NCBI RefSeq assembly: GCF_008151785.1
Contig: NZ_CP036523.1
Span: 1,426,001 to 1,490,000 of the forward strand
Source: Peptacetobacter hiranonis
Lineage (GTDB): Bacteria > Bacillota > Clostridia > Peptostreptococcales > Peptostreptococcaceae
DNA: 64,000 nucleotides
Reading direction: 5' to 3'
The translations under genes and the position numbers were made by a program. The number at the start of each line of letters is the position of its first letter. Positions within the stretch are counted from its first letter, which is position 1. The notes beneath the pieces were generated by a model. It did not search any database and had not been told where the DNA came from. It saw nothing but the letters and a program-made list of their open reading frames with translations. Of this stretch, positions 61,155 to 64,000 are shown piece after piece.

Positions 61155-61934
61155 TTATATACCAAATAATTTTATTACATTGTATACGAATGGTGCAACA
61201 AGGATAACACTATCAAATCTATCTAGTATTCCTCCATGCCCTGGTATAAGCTTACCATAATCTTTTATACCTACATATCTCTTTATAGATGACGCAAAAA
61301 GATCACCAAACTGAGCTATTATACTACCAACAAGCCCTATTACAACCATATGAATCATTTCCATTCCAAAGAAATGACCTAAAATCATACATCCAACTGT
61401 ACTTCCTAGAATACCGCCTATACTTCCTTCTATAGTCTTTTTAGGACTTACTAAAGGTATTAGCTTGTGTTTTCCAAAGAAGTATCCTGTAAAGTAAGCA
61501 AATACATCTGTACAGAATGATATTATAAATATCAACCATACATATATATCACCTTTTCCAAATCCATTCTTAGTCAATACTACAAAATCAAAGAATACAG
61601 CTACGTAGAATATACCTGAGAATGTAATTGAAACATCTATTATATTTTTCTTACCTTTTAACATATACACTATACATACTAGGAATAAACCAAATATCAT
61701 CGCATAAGTGTACATAAGTGGAAGGTTGAAAATATTTTTTATCGCTAAATAAGCAGCAAATATATACCCAACTATAAATACTGGTTCAATTTCTTTAGCT
61801 TCAAAAGCTTTATAAAACTCATGTAGTGCTATACCAACAACTAAGAATTCAGCAATATAAAGAGGTATTCCACCATATACTATTAATAATAATAAAGGTA
61901 GAAGTATAAGTCCTGATATTATTCTAGTTTTCAT
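61155..61934 (-). CDS. cdsA: Phosphatidate cytidylyltransferase
   Basis: A 259-aa membrane enzyme with about seven hydrophobic segments and the CDP-alcohol signature near the C-terminus (SSIKRYVGIKDYGKLIPGHG then GILDRFDS, with metal-binding aspartates). It makes CDP-diacylglycerol for phospholipid synthesis. It starts four bases after the uppS stop. In most Firmicutes dxr comes next; here a terminator and two extra genes intervene. Confidence 0.94.
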   Translation of the reverse strand: MKTRIISGLILLPLLLLIVYGGIPLYIAEFLVVGIALHEFYKAFEAKEIEPVFIVGYIFAAYLAIKNIFNLPLMYTYAMIFGLFLVCIVYMLKGKKNIIDVSITFSGIFYVAVFFDFVVLTKNGFGKGDIYVWLIFIISFCTDVFAYFTGYFFGKHKLIPLVSPKKTIEGSIGGILGSTVGCMILGHFFGMEMIHMVVIGLVGSIIAQFGDLFASSIKRYVGIKDYGKLIPGHGGILDRFDSVILVAPFVYNVIKLFGI

Positions 61935-61937
61935 TCT

Positions 61938-62669
61938 TTATTTTACTCCACCAAATCTTCTGTCCCTTTTCTGATATGCATAAATAGCTTTTTCAAGCGC
62001 TTCACCATCAAAATCAGGCCAATGTATGTCAGTATAGTAAAATTCTGAATAAGCTATATCCCAAAGTAAGAAATTACTTAATCTCTGCTCTCCACTAGTT
62101 CTTATTACAAGGTCAGGATCTGGTATTTCACCAGTGCTTAGATGTTTTTTTATTCTTTCTTCGGTTATATCTTCTAAACTTATTTTTCCTTCTTTATATT
62201 CTTTAGCTATTTCCACTACTGCTTCTCTTATATCGTTTCTTCCTCCATAATTAAGAGCAAGATTTAGATGTACTCCTGTATTATCTTTTGTCTTATCCAT
62301 AGCAGAGTGTAGTTCCTTTACACATGCTTCTGGTAATTTTTCAAAATCACCTACTGCTGTTAGTTTGACATTATTTTTATGAAGTTCATCTATTTCATTT
62401 CTTAGATAAGTGACAAGTAGGTTCATAAGTGCATCTACTTCTAATTTAGGTCTTTTCCAGTTCTCAGTTGAAAAAGCATATAGAGTTAAATACTGTATTC
62501 CTAATCTGTCAGCTTCTTTCACTACTTTTCTAATTGTCTCTACTCCGGCTTTATGGCCAGCAGTTCTTGGAAGAAATCTTGATTTAGCCCATCTTCCATT
62601 ACCATCCATAATTATAGCGATGTGGGTAGGCATATTCTCTAAATCTATATCATATTTTAGATCGTTCAT
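61938..62669 (-). CDS. uppS: Isoprenyl (undecaprenyl) diphosphate synthase
   Basis: A 243-aa cis-prenyltransferase with the catalytic aspartate and phosphate loop in IAIIMDGNGRWAK, followed by LTLYAFSTENWKRP and the C-terminal RTSGEQRLSNFLLW and DIAYSEFYYTDIHWPDF. It builds the undecaprenyl carrier for cell-wall synthesis. TGGAGG precedes ATG 62669. It sits between a small conserved-position gene and cdsA. Confidence 0.95.
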   Translation of the reverse strand: MNDLKYDIDLENMPTHIAIIMDGNGRWAKSRFLPRTAGHKAGVETIRKVVKEADRLGIQYLTLYAFSTENWKRPKLEVDALMNLLVTYLRNEIDELHKNNVKLTAVGDFEKLPEACVKELHSAMDKTKDNTGVHLNLALNYGGRNDIREAVVEIAKEYKEGKISLEDITEERIKKHLSTGEIPDPDLVIRTSGEQRLSNFLLWDIAYSEFYYTDIHWPDFDGEALEKAIYAYQKRDRRFGGVK

Positions 62670-62697
62670 AATTTCCCTCCATATTAATTCTGACCCC

Positions 62698-62901
62698 TTA
62701 TAATAAGGAGTCAGAGAAGTATGTCGCTGTTATTTCTACACTATCAGCTATTTCAGATATTCTTATTGCTCTTGGATTAGTAAGTCTTTCCTTATCTTTT
62801 CCGCCTTCAATATAGACTGTGTGGTGTTTTATATTTTTTTCATCAAAATATTTTTCTACTTCATCCACACTCAATCCTAATAGATTATAATATTTATTCA
62901 A
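62698..62901 (-). CDS. Small protein of unknown function between frr and uppS (67 aa)
   Basis: Starts at TTG 62901 with GGAGGT 8 bases upstream and ends 28 bp before uppS. The peptide has a helical start (NLLGLSVDEVEKYFDEKN) that resembles a short PASTA-like half (LLGLSVDEVEK) and a conserved-looking NPRAIRISEIADSVEITATYFSD. No TM, no metal motif. Its fixed place inside the frr-uppS operon and a good ribosome site support a real gene. Confidence 0.6.
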   Translation of the reverse strand: MNKYYNLLGLSVDEVEKYFDEKNIKHHTVYIEGGKDKERLTNPRAIRISEIADSVEITATYFSDSLL

Positions 62902-62903
62902 TA

Positions 62904-63461
62904 TTATACCTCCATTATATCTTTTTCTTTTTTAGCATATAGTGAGTCTATTTCTTTTATGTATTTGTCAGTTATTTTCTGAACTTCTTCAGTTGCTTTC
63001 TTTAATTCGTCTTCTGTTATTTCTCCAGCTTTTTCGATTTTTTTAAGTTTATCGTTAGCATCTCTTCTTTCGTTTCTTATTCTTACTTTGAAATCTTCTG
63101 ATGCTTTGTGAGCTTTTTTAGCTAGTTCTTTTCTTCTTTCTTCTGTTAAAGCAGGTACTGATAATCTTATTACAGAACCATCGTTTGAAGGAGTTAATCC
63201 TACATCTGAGTTAGCTATAGCTTTTTCTATTTCGTGCATAGATGATTTATCCCATGGAGTTATCATAAGAGTTCTTGGTTCTGGAACTGATATAGCTGCC
63301 ATCTGGTTTATTGGAGTTAATGTTCCGTAGTAGTCTACTCTTACTTTGTCAAGCATTGCTGCATTTGCTCTACCAGCTCTTATTGTTCCGAATTCAAATT
63401 TTAAAGCTTCGATAGTAGCATCCATTTTCTGTTCTAACTGTTCATGTACTTCAAGTCTCAT
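62904..63461 (-). CDS. frr: Ribosome recycling factor
   Basis: A 185-aa protein with the complete RRF pattern: FGTIRAGRANAAMLDKVRVDYYGTLTPINQMA, ISVPEPRTLMITPWDKS, IRLSVPALTEERRKELAK and VRIRNERRDANDKLKK. It splits the ribosome after termination together with EF-G. GGGAGG precedes ATG 63461. It follows pyrH, the standard order. Confidence 0.96.
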   Translation of the reverse strand: MRLEVHEQLEQKMDATIEALKFEFGTIRAGRANAAMLDKVRVDYYGTLTPINQMAAISVPEPRTLMITPWDKSSMHEIEKAIANSDVGLTPSNDGSVIRLSVPALTEERRKELAKKAHKASEDFKVRIRNERRDANDKLKKIEKAGEITEDELKKATEEVQKITDKYIKEIDSLYAKKEKDIMEV

Positions 63462-63554
63462 AATTGCGCCTCCCTTGCATAAAAAAAGTTTTAATTAATT
63501 TATTTAACTATATTTTATCATTTTCTAATTTATTTTTATAGATGTATTTATATA

Positions 63555-64000
63555 TTATTCTACAGTTGTACCTATATTAGCACCTTTTACAGCGTTTATT
63601 ATGTTTTCTGTTGATAATTCGAAAACTTTTATAGGTATATTGTTATCTTTACATAAAGATGTAGCTGTTGAATCCATTACTTTTAATTCTTTCTGTATAA
63701 CTTCCATGTAGCTTAATTTTTCAAATTTCTGAGCATCTGGATATACTTTTGGATCTTTATCGTATACAGCATCTACATTTTTAGCTAGAAGTATTACTTC
63801 TGCTTCCATTTCAAGAGCTCTAAGTGCTGCAGCTGTATCTGTTGAGAAGTAAGGGTTTCCTGTTCCTGCACCAAATATTACAACTCTACCTTTTTCAAGG
63901 TGTCTAACAGCTCTTCTTCTTATATATGGTTCTGCAACCTGTCTCATTTCTATACCAGTCTGAACTCTTGTTGCAACATCTATGTTTTCAAGAGCATCCT
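63555..64000 (-). CDS. pyrH: Uridylate kinase, N-terminal part outside the window
   Basis: The open frame runs through the window edge, so only the C-terminal 148 codons are present. It contains [39 protein letters not shown] and [14 protein letters not shown], the UMP kinase signature. GAGTGNP replaces the more usual GGTGNP. It converts UMP to UDP. It heads the frr-uppS-cdsA transcript seen here; rpsB and tsf are expected beyond the edge. Confidence 0.93.
   Translation of the reverse strand, partial: DALENIDVATRVQTGIEMRQVAEPYIRRRAVRHLEKGRVVIFGAGTGNPYFSTDTAAALRALEMEAEVILLAKNVDAVYDKDPKVYPDAQKFEKLSYMEVIQKELKVMDSTATSLCKDNNIPIKVFELSTENIINAVKGANIGTTVE

Overview
The window is AT-rich, densely coded DNA with Gram-positive Shine-Dalgarno sites (GGAGG/AAGG) and several TTG/GTG starts. 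It fits a low-GC anaerobic Firmicute of the Clostridia. Gene content (NfnAB fusion, FeoA-FeoB fusion, clostridial flavodoxin with DUF3793, a 7-alpha-HSDH-like enzyme, BceRSAB-like modules, a clostridial-type Cas12f) suggests Peptostreptococcaceae; the genus is a guess.

Layout. 1-4.1 kb: mannitol PTS genes (partial mtlF on the minus strand, divergent from a second EIICB gene and an mtlR-type activator). 4.2-31.3 kb: a 26.7 kb segment bounded by two inverted, nearly identical 214-bp repeats. It carries a MATE exporter, a lantibiotic-immunity-type ABC transporter with its two-component system, two paralogous membrane proteins, two BceRSAB-like peptide-sensing modules, a MqsR/MqsA-Panacea-like toxin-antitoxin pair, a stand-alone type V-F CRISPR locus (array, predicted tracrRNA, 402-aa Cas12f), the canonical mannitol EIICB gene mtlA and a regulator cut off by the repeat. 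31.5-45.5 kb: metabolic and iron genes (7-alpha-HSDH-like SDR, FeoAB, flavodoxin plus DUF3793 with a Fur-box-like site), a MoaA-like radical SAM protein lacking the canonical GTP-binding arginines, a RelA/SpoT-domain protein, a PrsA-type foldase and a polysaccharide deacetylase. 46-54.6 kb: a MarR regulator, an IS91-type transposase, NfnAB, a GntR-ABC operon and a rhodanese. 55.8-64 kb: the conserved minus-strand pyrH-frr-uppS-cdsA-dxr-rseP-ispG cluster, with a sulfurtransferase and a membrane gene inserted.

Two things stand out. First, the CRISPR locus reads on the minus strand as cas12f, then a structured noncoding stretch with two separate 9-nt segments complementary to adjacent halves of the repeat, then an 11-repeat array, with no cas1 or cas2 nearby. 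Second, six sites carry very large imperfect hairpins (about 160-250 nt). They share a bipartite core (CGACAATCTGCA on one strand side, GAAGCCTGGAG on the other) between inner and outer stems whose sequences differ at every locus but remain self-complementary. The outer arms run to within a few bases of a neighbouring stop codon, so one arm is an inverted copy of that gene's 3' UTR, including its terminator at two loci. I do not recognise this as a known element family.

How the genes work together: the invertible segment looks like a defence and antimicrobial-peptide-resistance island, with three peptide sensor/transporter modules, a toxin-antitoxin pair and Cas12f. The mannitol regulon is split across its boundary, with MtlR-type operators conserved on both sides.
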